64,000 nucleotides of DNA from Piscirickettsiaceae bacterium. GTDB lineage: Bacteria > Pseudomonadota > Gammaproteobacteria > Nitrosococcales > Methylophagaceae. Positions 10,455 to 19,389 of this stretch are shown here, in pieces. The stretch is from contig JABSQM010000005.1 of NCBI GenBank assembly GCA_013215805.1, positions 248,001-312,000 on the forward strand. The letters run 5' to 3'. Under the pieces are notes generated by a model. The model was not told the DNA's origin, did no database searches, and was given only the letters and a program-made list of their open reading frames with translations. Each line of letters opens with the position of its first letter. Position 1 is the first letter of the stretch. The translations under genes were made by a program, and so were the position numbers.

Positions 10455-10483
10455 TTGACATGCAAAATCTGAAACCCTACAAT
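10455..10483 (+). promoter_or_regulatory. Strong predicted promoter for the tRNA-Ala/tRNA-Glu unit
   Basis: A perfect TTGACA (10455-10460) and TACAAT (10478-10483) are separated by exactly 17 bp. Transcription would begin near 10490, just before the tRNA-Ala at 10502. One of the best promoters in the window, as expected for a stable RNA gene. Confidence 0.75.
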
Positions 10484-10501
10484 TATAAAATAATCATTGC
10501 A

Positions 10502-10574
10502 GGGGCTATAGCTCAGCTGGGAGAGCACTTGCATGGCATGCAAGAGGTCGGCGGTTCAACTCCGCCTAGCTCCA
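10502..10574 (+). tRNA. tRNA-Ala (anticodon GGC), CCA not encoded
   Basis: A 73-nt cloverleaf with acceptor stem GGGGCTA/TAGCTCC and discriminator A. The anticodon loop ATGGCAT gives GGC. Following bases read CAG, so the encoded 3' end is ACAG instead of ACCA. The other three tRNAs in the window encode CCA. This tRNA must be matured by a CCA-adding enzyme. Confidence 0.95.
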
Positions 10575-10599
10575 CAGGTATCCAACAGAATAGCTTTAG

Positions 10600-10675
10600 G
10601 TCCCCATCGTCTAGAGGCCTAGGACACCGCCCTTTCACGGCGGTAACGGGGGTTCGACTCCCCCTGGGGACGCCA
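10600..10675 (+). tRNA. tRNA-Glu (anticodon TTC), CCA encoded
   Basis: A 76-nt cloverleaf starting GTCCCCA and ending GGGGACGCCA. The anticodon loop CTTTCAC gives TTC. It is 25 nt downstream of tRNA-Ala and shares its promoter. Confidence 0.97.
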
Positions 10676-10714
10676 TATAAAAACTAATGACGAAGGATAT
10701 TGTCCAGATAATTG

Positions 10715-10750
10715 ATGGCTAGAATAGGCCTAGGACTACGTTCTAGCCAT
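10715..10750. terminator. Hairpin downstream of tRNA-Glu, possible terminator
   Basis: ATGGCTAGAA (10715-10724) pairs perfectly with TTCTAGCCAT (10741-10750) around a 16-nt loop. It lies between the end of the tRNA pair and the 3' end of convergent nadC, so it could stop either transcript. There is no good T-tract on either side, so it may instead be a processing or decay barrier. Confidence 0.4.
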
Positions 10751-10891
10751 GAAATATTTATGGATCAAATATTATTCATATAATTAAGATTATAGGCATA
10801 TTTATGACATGATATAAGATCATCATAAAGCAATAGTTATGACATAAAGTTTATAGCTGGAGCAAAAATTATCATTCAGCCCAGAAACCCC

Positions 10892-11737
10892 TTAATTAAT
10901 AAATATCATAGATAAATCTATAGATTGAATATCTTTTGTTAAAGCACCCACGGATATACGATCAACTCCTGTCTCTGCCACCCTGCGAACATTACTAAGT
11001 GTTATACCGCCAGAGGCTTCCAACTCAGACTTTCCTTTATTTATTTTAACAGCCCTTATTAAATCCTTCATGTCAAAATTATCTAGCATAATAATGTCAG
11101 CATTAGAAGCCATAGCTTCCTTTAATTCATCAAGACTTTCAACCTCAACTTCAATCTCTGTAGATGGATAGAGACGTCTAGATTGCGCTACTGCTGCGGA
11201 TATGGATCCTATTGCATTAATATGGTTCTCTTTAATAAGGATGCCATCATATAAACCTACTCGATGAGTATAACAACCTCCACAATATACCGCATATTTC
11301 TGCGCAATTCTGAAACCAGGTATTGTTTTACGAGTATCTAAAATTTTTACATTTAAGCCTTCGATTTCACCGGCATAATATTGTGCATTGGTAGCAGTTG
11401 CCGATAATATTTGTAAAAAATTCATGGCAACACGTTCTCCTGTTAATAATATTCTCGCCGATCCTTCAAGTTGGCAGATTTCACCACCAGCATGAATAGG
11501 ATCGCCGTCAGAAAAATACCAATTTATAATAGTTGATGGATCAAGTTGATTGAATACTTCATTTAGCCAATTTTTTCCACATAAGATAGTATCCTCACGT
11601 GTAATCACTCTTGCGATAGCCTGGGCATCTATGGAGATTAAATCTGCGGTCAAATCATGTTGACCAATATCTTCATGTAGAGCTAACATAACATGAGATG
11701 TAACTATTTTGGATGGTACGGCACATTTAATTTCCAT
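10892..11737 (-). CDS. nadC: Nicotinate-nucleotide pyrophosphorylase (quinolinate phosphoribosyltransferase)
   Basis: Converts quinolinate and PRPP to nicotinate mononucleotide, the entry to the common NAD pathway. The 281-residue protein shows ILDTRKTIPGFR (PRPP/quinolinate site), the lysine motif LIKENHI, VEVESLDE, and the C-terminal ASGGI...GVDRISVGALTK barrel segment. It is the same length as bacterial homologues and appears intact. The region upstream holds a divergent ampD relic, the usual neighbour of nadC. With nadE at 31.7-33.4 kb, NAD synthesis is retained. Confidence 0.95.
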   Translation of the reverse strand: MEIKCAVPSKIVTSHVMLALHEDIGQHDLTADLISIDAQAIARVITREDTILCGKNWLNEVFNQLDPSTIINWYFSDGDPIHAGGEICQLEGSARILLTGERVAMNFLQILSATATNAQYYAGEIEGLNVKILDTRKTIPGFRIAQKYAVYCGGCYTHRVGLYDGILIKENHINAIGSISAAVAQSRRLYPSTEIEVEVESLDELKEAMASNADIIMLDNFDMKDLIRAVKINKGKSELEASGGITLSNVRRVAETGVDRISVGALTKDIQSIDLSMIFIN

Positions 11738-11782
11738 ATTATAATCTAAATACTATAATTTAGGGGGGGGTGATATCAGGTT

Positions 11783-12215
11783 GATATTGACTGGCAAAAG
11801 ACCAACTCGGCTGTCTTTAAATAGTACTATAACCACATTAATCAAACACTTGGTGACCTAGCCTCAATCATATGAAAGATAAATATCTCAAATATATAAA
11901 AATCTTATCAAAAAATATTTTATAATTAATATTGATCCTCACTATTTTTATTCAAGGTCCAGGGATATCACTACCATTAATACCAATATAAAATTAAGAT
12001 ATGTATCTACATATGGTAAGCGGTTAACTCATAATATACAATATCTTTTAAAATTTATTGCTACAAATTTTAGTACTCATAAATTATGACAGCTACTTAA
12101 GTTGAGCAATTAGAATATTAGATTTGGTGAATGAAAGTATCATCATAGTACTATCAAGTAATATTATTATCTGGAGTTGCAGATTTTTAGAATAGGCTAA
12201 GATGATGTCAGATCA
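11783..12215 (+). pseudogene. ampD: Eroded ampD (1,6-anhydro-N-acetylmuramyl-L-alanine amidase)
   Basis: No intact frame, but in-order matches to AmpD can be read on the plus strand. YNHINQTLG (11828-11854) resembles the zinc-site segment IHNISLPPG. One open frame from 11931 to 12089 reads IDPHYF, later YVSTYGKRLTH and then ATNFSTHKL, in the order of AmpD's DP..HPYF, QFV...RAWHAG and CNDFSIGIEL. A weak SGVADF near 12170 may be the GHSDI motif. Spacing roughly fits AmpD. Position and divergent orientation beside nadC are the conserved ones. The zinc histidine and surrounding residues are destroyed, so no function remains. The family assignment is from memory of motifs. Confidence 0.62.
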
Positions 12216-13191
12216 TTGTAATGTCCTAAGTTGACGTAAATTAATGTTGTCATTTTCTATTGAGGCCATCTCAAAAAGTTATACCATTATAAATAATAGT
12301 ACTGATTCAATCGCTACATTTAACTAAATATCAAATAATAACATCTCCGTTGGAGATAAAATTGGAGAATATGATCCATATATCCCATATTATAAAATCA
12401 GAAAGCATAATTATTCACGATTTCAATCCTCCTTCATTATTCATAAATATTTTCAAACATAAATGACACAGCAATAATTAAACTTCAATATTTGCATTAT
12501 CATTCAATGAATAAAAGAAATGTCATCGAATAATACACTTATTAAGATACAATACCTTGCCTTAAATTTTAATTGCAATGTACCATTATATTCGATCAGC
12601 ACCTTGGTATCATAAACCGAATGATGCAGCAATAAAAGACTCCTGTTTATAATTTTTATTTCATATAAATTTGGAAGGCTTCTATTTCATACAATGACAA
12701 CAGTCATCTCCTAATCTTTTCCATACCTAGAATTTAGTAAAAATGTACTTGACAACAGATTAATAACTATTTAAAACTCATTGCTTGTAACATCAACTAT
12801 AAATGGCAAGTAAATGCGTCAATGATAGACTCCACTCACTAAGATAGTGCACTTCAACTACAGAGAAATACAAAATATAAATTACATTTAGTCTCTTGTC
12901 ATCCATGATCATAGTGACAATATTTAAATATTTTGATTTTCCTAAATTTTGAAGATAGGATATAAAATTACAAAACATTTTTTATATTTTTGGATAAAAG
13001 CTAAGACAACATTCTCTAAAGGACCGATAATATTGGATGGCGATAACACGAATCATTCTTTATACTTTTGCTCAATATAATCTGTAAAAATTTAATTGGT
13101 ACATTTTTAATTGCCACCATGAGATATAAGTCAATTGTCACTTTATCAATCCAAGTTATAGATATCAAGGTAACAATCTCAGATCACAGGC
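12216..13191. other. Intergenic region, unrecognised, possibly eroded genes
   Basis: Nearly 1 kb with no convincing gene. A 61-codon reverse frame (12793-12978) begins MFCNFISYLQNLGKSKYL and has no ribosome-binding site or family I recognise. It may be a remnant. Composition is very AT-rich. The region ends in the suf promoter. Confidence 0.45.
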
Positions 13192-13220
13192 TTGGTTATT
13201 ATTTCAATTGATACTATAAT
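13192..13220 (+). promoter_or_regulatory. Predicted promoter of the suf operon
   Basis: TTGGTT (13192-13197) and a perfect TATAAT (13215-13220) are spaced by 17 bp. Transcription would start near 13227, followed by AGGAGG and the regulator ATG at 13243. This supports the downstream start for the regulator. A SufR operator probably overlaps but I cannot define it. Confidence 0.6.
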
Positions 13221-13242
13221 ATACCGATTAGGAGGATATAAC

Positions 13243-13737
13243 ATGTCACATATGGGTAAGTTAATTAATTATATTATCGTTTTAATGAGTTATCTGGTAA
13301 CAGAAATCGCACTAATATATAGTGTAAATTCCCTTTCCAATGCCATTAAGATGCCATTACCTGCGGTCAAAAAGGTACTAAAAATATTATCAAGCAGTGG
13401 TTTATTAAAATCTGAGAGAGGTACACAAGGCAGTTACAAACTAAATCTTAATTCGACCAAAATTTATATGACTGCCATTATAACAACAGCCAAAGATCCA
13501 ATGTTACTAACAGTATATGATAGCAGTGACAACCATTGTGAACAGAAATATTATTATTTAATTAAAAGCAATTTCACACGCATTAATACTGCAATTCTTC
13601 TTGTCCTTGATGAGGTCAAATTATCAGACATGATGCTACCTAAAGGTAATATCAAAACTACCTATTCAATAAAATTTTATCCATCTGCACAGCAGATGAG
13701 ATTATCAACAGCACAGGATGGTAAGCACCATGTCTGA
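13243..13737 (+). CDS. sufR: Rrf2/IscR-type SUF operon regulator with degenerate cluster site
   Basis: A 164-residue winged-helix protein of the Rrf2 family, like the SUF-system regulators that head sufBCDSU operons in Xanthomonas-type gammaproteobacteria. The helix-turn-helix (about 28-65: [19 protein letters not shown] then RGTQGSYKL) and the C-terminal NFTRINTAI...LSDM segment are recognisable. Such regulators normally carry three cysteines that bind an Fe-S cluster; here only C99 remains, with Y92 and Y105 at the positions I align with the others. It probably cannot sense cluster status normally. The start follows AGGAGG; the frame remains open upstream to 13192 but that part overlaps the promoter. 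It overlaps sufB by 8 nt. Confidence 0.85.
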   Translation: MSHMGKLINYIIVLMSYLVTEIALIYSVNSLSNAIKMPLPAVKKVLKILSSSGLLKSERGTQGSYKLNLNSTKIYMTAIITTAKDPMLLTVYDSSDNHCEQKYYYLIKSNFTRINTAILLVLDEVKLSDMMLPKGNIKTTYSIKFYPSAQQMRLSTAQDGKHHV

Positions 13738-15178
13738 ACAAATGCAACAAATTAAAAATTTAATCTCTAACGAATACTCCGCGGGTTTCATCACGGATAT
13801 TGAGACGGAAAGTATCCCTCCTGGTTTGAATGAAGGTGTAATTCGTGAAATTTCTAAAATCAAGGACGAACCAAGATTTATGCTAAAATGGCGACTGCAA
13901 GCCTATAAATATTGGCTAACACTCGAAACACCCAAATGGGCACATGTTCATCATCCACCCATAAATTATCAAGATATTAGCTATTATTCTGCCCCAAAAA
14001 GAAAATCGAACGGACCACAAAGTATAGATGAAGTTGATCCAGAGTTATTGAGAACCTATGAAAAATTGGGAGTTCCGCTAGCAGAACGCGCCCGCCTTGC
14101 TGGTGTGGCAGTAGATGCAGTTTTCGATAGTGTTTCAGTTGCAAATACCTTTCAGGATAAATTAGGGGAGGAGGGCATTATTTTCATGCCGTTTTCACAA
14201 GCACTAAAAGAATACCCGATATTAATTGAAAAATATTTAGGTACCGTAGTCTCCTATAAAGATAACTTTTATGCCGCACTAAATTCTGCCGTATTTAGTG
14301 ATGGTTCATTTATCTACATACCTAAAGGTGTACGTTGCCCAATGGAATTATCAACCTATTTCCGCATCAACGCAGCCAATACCGGCCAATTTGAACGAAC
14401 CTTGATTATCGCAGATGATGATTCATATGTAAGTTATCTTGAGGGATGTACCGCTCCAATGCGTGACGAAAATCAATTGCATGCTGCAGTAGTTGAATTA
14501 ATCATCATGAATCGAGCGCAAATTAAATACTCAACTGTACAAAACTGGTATCCTGGCGACAAGAATGGTATCGGAGGCATTTTTAATTTTGTCACCAAAC
14601 GCGCAATATGTCGTGGAGAAAATTCTAAGGTATCTTGGACACAAGTTGAAACAGGTTCTGCAATTACTTGGAAATATCCCAGTGTCATTTTACGAGGTGA
14701 TAATTCCATCGGAGAATTCTATTCGGTGGCAGTAACAAACAATATGCAGCAAGCTGATACCGGCTCAAAAATGATTCATTTAGGTAAAAACACCAGATCA
14801 ACCATCATCTCAAAGGGCATTGCTGCTGGTTCTTCTCAAAATTCTTATCGTGGATTAGTTCGTGTCGGGCCAAATGCCGGAAATGCACGTAACCACACTG
14901 AATGTGATTCTCTATTAATGGGTGACAAATGCGGTGCTCATACCTTCCCATACATCGAAGTAAGTAATCCGATGGCTCAAGTTGAGCATGAAGCTTCAAC
15001 ATCAAAGATCAGTGAAGATCAGCTATTTTACTGTAAGCAACGTGGCTTGGATATAGAAGATGCCATATCAATGATTGTAAATGGTTTTTGTAAAAAAGTA
15101 ATACGCGAATTACCAATGGAATTCGCTGTCGAAGCACAAAACCTACTTAGCCTATCTCTAGAAGGCTCTATTGGTTAA
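13730..15178 (+). CDS. sufB: Fe-S cluster scaffold complex subunit SufB
   Basis: Core of the SufBC2D scaffold on which Fe-S clusters are built before transfer to apoproteins. The 482-residue protein matches SufB length and shows typical blocks including [25 protein letters not shown], the [20 protein letters not shown] block and the C-terminal [20 protein letters not shown], where the conserved cysteine lies. I choose ATG 13730 (MSEQMQQ), overlapping the regulator stop; ATG 13718 in frame is less likely. First structural gene of a tightly packed operon with sufC, D, S, U and T. Confidence 0.97.
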   Translation: MSEQMQQIKNLISNEYSAGFITDIETESIPPGLNEGVIREISKIKDEPRFMLKWRLQAYKYWLTLETPKWAHVHHPPINYQDISYYSAPKRKSNGPQSIDEVDPELLRTYEKLGVPLAERARLAGVAVDAVFDSVSVANTFQDKLGEEGIIFMPFSQALKEYPILIEKYLGTVVSYKDNFYAALNSAVFSDGSFIYIPKGVRCPMELSTYFRINAANTGQFERTLIIADDDSYVSYLEGCTAPMRDENQLHAAVVELIIMNRAQIKYSTVQNWYPGDKNGIGGIFNFVTKRAICRGENSKVSWTQVETGSAITWKYPSVILRGDNSIGEFYSVAVTNNMQQADTGSKMIHLGKNTRSTIISKGIAAGSSQNSYRGLVRVGPNAGNARNHTECDSLLMGDKCGAHTFPYIEVSNPMAQVEHEASTSKISEDQLFYCKQRGLDIEDAISMIVNGFCKKVIRELPMEFAVEAQNLLSLSLEGSIG

Positions 15179-15197
15179 ATAACTAAAGAGATTAGAC

Positions 15198-15959
15198 ATG
15201 TTAAAAATTAAGAATCTTCATGCAAGTATTGATAGCAAAGAAATTTTGCGCGGAATAAATTTGACCATTAACGCTAATGAAGTACATGCCATTATGGGGC
15301 CTAACGGTGGGGGTAAAAGTACCCTATCAAATATATTAACGGGTCGTGATGGATATACAATTACCCAAGGTGAAGTAATCTATAAAAATAAGAACTTATT
15401 AGCTTTAAAAGCAGAGGAAATAGCTCGACAAGGTATTTTTCTAGCCTTTCAATATCCAACAGAAATTCCAGGTGTAAGTAATATCTATTTGCTTAAGGCA
15501 GCCTTAAATGCCATACGCAAACACAGAGGATTGGATGAATTGGACGCTATGGATTTCCTGAACCTAGTTCGTAGTAAATTAAATCTTGTCAAAATGGATG
15601 AGGCTTTCTTGAATCGCGGTGTCAACGAAGGTTTTTCAGGTGGAGAAAAAAAGCGTAATGAAATCTTGCAAATGATCTTATTAGAACCATCATTAGCAAT
15701 ATTGGATGAAACCGATTCAGGTTTAGATATAGATTCTTTGCGTATCATATCAGATGGAGTAAAAACCATACGTTCAACCGATCGATCAATATTGCTCATT
15801 ACGCATTATCAAAGATTGCTAGACTACATCGTACCTGATTTTGTTCATGTCCTCTCTCATGGGCAGATAGTTAGATCTGGGGATAAGGAGTTGGCGAAAG
15901 AATTGGAAAAAACTGGATACAGCTGGATTGATAGAGAAAATAGGAACGTAACATTATGA
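15198..15959 (+). CDS. sufC: SUF system ABC-type ATPase SufC
   Basis: Soluble ATPase whose ATP-driven dimerisation reshapes SufBD during cluster assembly. The 253 residues include Walker A GPNGGGKST (34-42), the ABC signature SGGEKK (147-152), Walker B LAILDETD (167-174) and the switch histidine in LITHYQR. No membrane partner is encoded nearby, as expected for SufC. Overlaps sufD by 4 nt (ATGA), indicating translational coupling. Confidence 0.97.
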   Translation: MLKIKNLHASIDSKEILRGINLTINANEVHAIMGPNGGGKSTLSNILTGRDGYTITQGEVIYKNKNLLALKAEEIARQGIFLAFQYPTEIPGVSNIYLLKAALNAIRKHRGLDELDAMDFLNLVRSKLNLVKMDEAFLNRGVNEGFSGGEKKRNEILQMILLEPSLAILDETDSGLDIDSLRIISDGVKTIRSTDRSILLITHYQRLLDYIVPDFVHVLSHGQIVRSGDKELAKELEKTGYSWIDRENRNVTL

Positions 15960-17284
15960 AATTCAGTATAAATCAATTATCAGAACTTAAAACACCATTT
16001 TCCAGTATCGCTAAAAATCTTAATCTATTAGGACAGAATATACCTTGGTTAAATACACTGCGTAAACAAGCATCAGAGCAATTCAAGAACCAAGGACTGC
16101 CTATACCTAATAAAAAAATAGAAAATTGGAAGTACACCAGTCTATGGAATCTAGCTAGGCAGTCATTTAGACATATCTCCAAGAAAAATTCAGTTACTAT
16201 AGCGCAAAGTGATCGCGTTGCTTTATTGACTAATGCCTATCGTGTGGTCATAGTGGACGGTATATTTTCGAAAGAGTTATCTCAGTTGGAAAATATCCAA
16301 GACGGTTTAACTCTTTACTCATTATCAGAGGGTGTAAAACAGGTTCAACAGCAACTTGGTCAACAGGTTAATATTAACAAAGAAGGATTGACCGCATTAA
16401 ATACAATGTTGATGAATGATGGCGTAGTGATGACGGTATCCATTGGTCAAGAAATCGACAAACCAATAGAACTACTAGTAATAAATTCAGGTCAAACAAA
16501 GAATCTTGCTGTACACCTACGTAATATCATTATAATGGAAAAGCATAGTAAAGCAACTTTTATCGAACATTATATTGGTCTAACTAGGCAAGTATCAATG
16601 ACAAATGTGGTTACCGAAGTAGTTTTAAATGATTTTGCAAAACTAAATCATCATAAACTACAGCAAGAGTCCATAAATAGCTTTCATATTGCGACCTTGG
16701 CTGCTAAACAAGCAGCTAGCAGTCAGTGGTATACAAATAATATCTCATTAGGTGCACAATTGACACGCAATGATATTCACAGCCAATTAGCAGGAGCTCA
16801 GGCCAAAACAATAATGAATGGGCTATATTTAGTTGACAAAGACCAGCATGTGGATAATCATACTCACATTGACCATTTAGTTCCAGATACCGCTAGTGAT
16901 GAACTGTATAAGGGCGTATTGGATGGCAACAGTCGTGCTATATTTAATGGAAAAATTATGGTACACAAGGACGCACAAAGAACCAATGCAAAGCAAAGCA
17001 ATCATAACTTGTTATTATCTCCTGGCTGTGAAATCGATACTAAGCCAGAAATGGAGATTTATGCCGATGATGTTAGATGTAGTCATGGTAGCGCTGTAGG
17101 GCATCTTGATGAAGGCCAACTCTTCTATCTACGTGCTCGTGGATTAGATGAAATCAGCGCTCGTAGTTTGCTAACTTGCGCTTTTGCTATTGATGTTCTA
17201 GAACGCATTTCATCATCTAATATTAAGCAGGCCTTAACCAATATCATTGAGGAACGATTACCTAAAAGTGGAATATCAGAATGA
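15956..17284 (+). CDS. sufD: Fe-S cluster assembly protein SufD
   Basis: SufB paralogue that completes the SufBC2D complex and supplies a histidine ligand at the SufB-SufD interface. The 442-residue protein has the SufD N-terminal region with KKIENWKYTS and the C-terminal SufBD block (DNHTHIDHL, NGKIMVHKDAQRTNAKQSN, SHGSAVGHLDEGQLFYLRARG). Overlaps sufC upstream and sufS downstream by 4 nt each. Confidence 0.96.
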   Translation: MKFSINQLSELKTPFSSIAKNLNLLGQNIPWLNTLRKQASEQFKNQGLPIPNKKIENWKYTSLWNLARQSFRHISKKNSVTIAQSDRVALLTNAYRVVIVDGIFSKELSQLENIQDGLTLYSLSEGVKQVQQQLGQQVNINKEGLTALNTMLMNDGVVMTVSIGQEIDKPIELLVINSGQTKNLAVHLRNIIIMEKHSKATFIEHYIGLTRQVSMTNVVTEVVLNDFAKLNHHKLQQESINSFHIATLAAKQAASSQWYTNNISLGAQLTRNDIHSQLAGAQAKTIMNGLYLVDKDQHVDNHTHIDHLVPDTASDELYKGVLDGNSRAIFNGKIMVHKDAQRTNAKQSNHNLLLSPGCEIDTKPEMEIYADDVRCSHGSAVGHLDEGQLFYLRARGLDEISARSLLTCAFAIDVLERISSSNIKQALTNIIEERLPKSGISE

Positions 17285-18504
17285 ACTCCTTAGATGTCCT
17301 AGCTATTAGGAAAGATTTTCCTATTCTCAATCAACAGGTAAATGGTATCCAGTTAGCTTATCTTGATAATGCTGCTAGCAGCCAAAAATCAGTACAGGTA
17401 ATTGATGCTATCACCGAATACTACAGACGAGATAATGCTAATGTTCATCGTGGTGTCCATCAATTAAGTCAACGTTCTACAGATGCCTATGAGGCTTCAC
17501 GTGAAAAAGTACGTAATTTTATTAATGCGAAATTTGACAAAGAAATAATATTCGTTCGAGGTGCCACGGAAGCAATTAATCTAGTTGCTCATAGTTTCGT
17601 TAAACCACAATTAAATCCCAGTGATGAAATATTGATTAGTCATATGGAACATCACGCTAATATCGTACCATGGCAAATGATTTGCGAGCAAACTGGCGCT
17701 CAACTTAAGGTTATTCCGATGACGCTACAGGGAGAGCTCGACCTATCAAACCTTGATGACTTGCTTAATAACAAAACAAAATTTTTATCTATCTGCCATG
17801 TATCAAATGCATTAGGTACAGTAAATCCCATAAAAAATATAATAACCAAAGCCCATGCTAAAAACATCTCGGTATTAATTGACGGTGCTCAAGCCGTGCC
17901 ACATATGACAGTAAACGTACAAGATTTAAACTGTGATTTCTATGTATTCTCCGGCCATAAAATGTTTGCACCCACAGGAATTGGTGCCTTGTATGGCAAA
18001 CAATCATTGCTAGAAGATATGGCACCATGGCAGGGTGGAGGAGATATGATTCTGTCAGTCAGTTTTGAATGTACTGAATATAACGAGATACCATATAAAT
18101 TTGAAGCTGGCACTCCTAATATCTCTGGGTCCATTGGTCTAGGTGCCGCAATTGATTATATTAATAAAGTAGGAATATATAGATTATCGAAGCATGAACA
18201 GAATTTATTAGTGTCTGCAACCGCTAAACTTCAAGCAATAGAGGGAATTAAAATTATTGGTGAAGCCAAGGAGAAAGTCGGTGTGTTATCATTTACACTT
18301 AAAGGTGTACATTCTCATGATATTGGTACCATTCTTGATCAACATGGGATAGCGATACGTACGGGTCATCATTGCGCCCAGCCAGTGATGAAATTTTTTG
18401 GTATCTCAGATGCGGCTAGAGCTTCATTTGCATTTTATAATACAATGGATGAGGTTGATGCCTTGATTCAAGCAATCAAAAAAGTACGGGAGCTATTTGC
18501 CTAA
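17281..18504 (+). CDS. sufS: Cysteine desulfurase SufS (group II)
   Basis: PLP enzyme that releases sulfur from cysteine as a persulfide for cluster assembly. In 407 residues it has the N-terminal YLDNAASSQKS, the PLP lysine K227 in FSGHKMFAPTG, and the persulfide-forming C365 in RTGHHCAQPVM typical of group II enzymes. It acts with the SufU-type partner encoded immediately downstream; its stop overlaps the sufU ATG by one base. Confidence 0.97.
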   Translation: MNSLDVLAIRKDFPILNQQVNGIQLAYLDNAASSQKSVQVIDAITEYYRRDNANVHRGVHQLSQRSTDAYEASREKVRNFINAKFDKEIIFVRGATEAINLVAHSFVKPQLNPSDEILISHMEHHANIVPWQMICEQTGAQLKVIPMTLQGELDLSNLDDLLNNKTKFLSICHVSNALGTVNPIKNIITKAHAKNISVLIDGAQAVPHMTVNVQDLNCDFYVFSGHKMFAPTGIGALYGKQSLLEDMAPWQGGGDMILSVSFECTEYNEIPYKFEAGTPNISGSIGLGAAIDYINKVGIYRLSKHEQNLLVSATAKLQAIEGIKIIGEAKEKVGVLSFTLKGVHSHDIGTILDQHGIAIRTGHHCAQPVMKFFGISDAARASFAFYNTMDEVDALIQAIKKVRELFA

Positions 18505-18959
18505 TGAATAATAGCCATTTAAGAGATCTTTATCAACAAATGATCATGGATCATAACAAAAAGCCACGAAATTTTCGTAATATGGTTGATGCTAGTCACT
18601 TAGCACATGGAAATAATCCCTTATGTGGTGATGCTTTAATTGTTTATTTAAAGCTCAATGATGATGTAATTGAAGATGTAAGTTTCCAGGGTAGTGGTTG
18701 TGCCATTTCAGTAGCATCTGCATCATTAATGACCGAAGCACTTAAAGGGAAGACCTTAGCTAAGGCAGGAGATATTTATGATGAAGTCCATAGACAAATG
18801 ACAGGTAAAGGGACAGACCAACACCTATCTTTAGGTAAACTAAAGGTATTAGGTGGTGTCAAAGGATTTCCAGCGAGAGTTAAATGCGCAACACTATCTT
18901 GGCATACAGTACATGCAGCTATAGATAGTGAATGTGATGTTTCAGTGACAACCGAATAG
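18504..18959 (+). CDS. sufU: SufU-type sulfur-transfer protein (NifU N-terminal fold)
   Basis: Takes the persulfide sulfur from SufS for delivery to SufBC2D. The 151-residue protein keeps the zinc/active-site set C41, D43 (PLCGD), C66 (QGSGCAIS) and C128 (VKCATL). The insertion between C66 and C128 fits SufU more than IscU. This SufU arrangement is typical of Gram-positive bacteria but also occurs in several gammaproteobacterial suf operons; no sufE or sufA is present here. Confidence 0.93.
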   Translation: MNNSHLRDLYQQMIMDHNKKPRNFRNMVDASHLAHGNNPLCGDALIVYLKLNDDVIEDVSFQGSGCAISVASASLMTEALKGKTLAKAGDIYDEVHRQMTGKGTDQHLSLGKLKVLGGVKGFPARVKCATLSWHTVHAAIDSECDVSVTTE

Positions 18960-18970
18960 GACATATTAAT

Positions 18971-19303
18971 ATGACCGAACAATTAGCACAAATTAGTCCT
19001 GAAGAAATTAAAGATAATATTATTAAAATGCTCAGAACCATATACGATCCAGAGATTCCAGTGAATATATATGAATTAGGCTTAATATACAAAATAGATG
19101 TTGACAAGTTGGGTAAAGTTATGATTAATATGACATTAACAGCACCAGGTTGTCCTGTAGCGCAAACGTTTCCCGGCGATGTGGAGACTAAGATAAGTAC
19201 AGTGACCGGAGTCAATCAGGTAAATGTAGAATTAGTATGGGAACCAGCTTGGAACAAAGAACGAATGAGTGAAGCAGCACAATTACAACTAGGAATGTTT
19301 TAA
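18971..19303 (+). CDS. sufT: SUF system assembly factor SufT (MIP18/DUF59 family)
   Basis: Small DUF59 protein linked to maturation of Fe-S proteins, thought to help in cluster transfer. The 110 residues show DPEIPVNIYELGLIY (residues 31-45) and the cysteine motif LTAPGCPVA. A short N-terminal extension precedes the domain, and the C-terminal WEPAWNKERMSE is characteristic. Last gene of the suf operon, 11 nt after sufU and convergent with valS. Confidence 0.93.
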   Translation: MTEQLAQISPEEIKDNIIKMLRTIYDPEIPVNIYELGLIYKIDVDKLGKVMINMTLTAPGCPVAQTFPGDVETKISTVTGVNQVNVELVWEPAWNKERMSEAAQLQLGMF

Positions 19304-19389
19304 TGGAATTGTTAAATATGCTTACTGATAAGTATCCATACATCATGACATGATATTCTCAACAACCTATTTTTTAAAAATTACTAATA

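Noticed and set aside
10460-10687. Plus-strand frame of 75 codons
   Set aside because: It covers tRNA-Ala and tRNA-Glu and their promoter; the frame is accidental.
12793-12978. Reverse frame of 61 codons, briefly considered as a NuoC fragment
   Set aside because: Only a few residues resemble NuoC and the flanking frames do not continue the match; no nuo genes are near.
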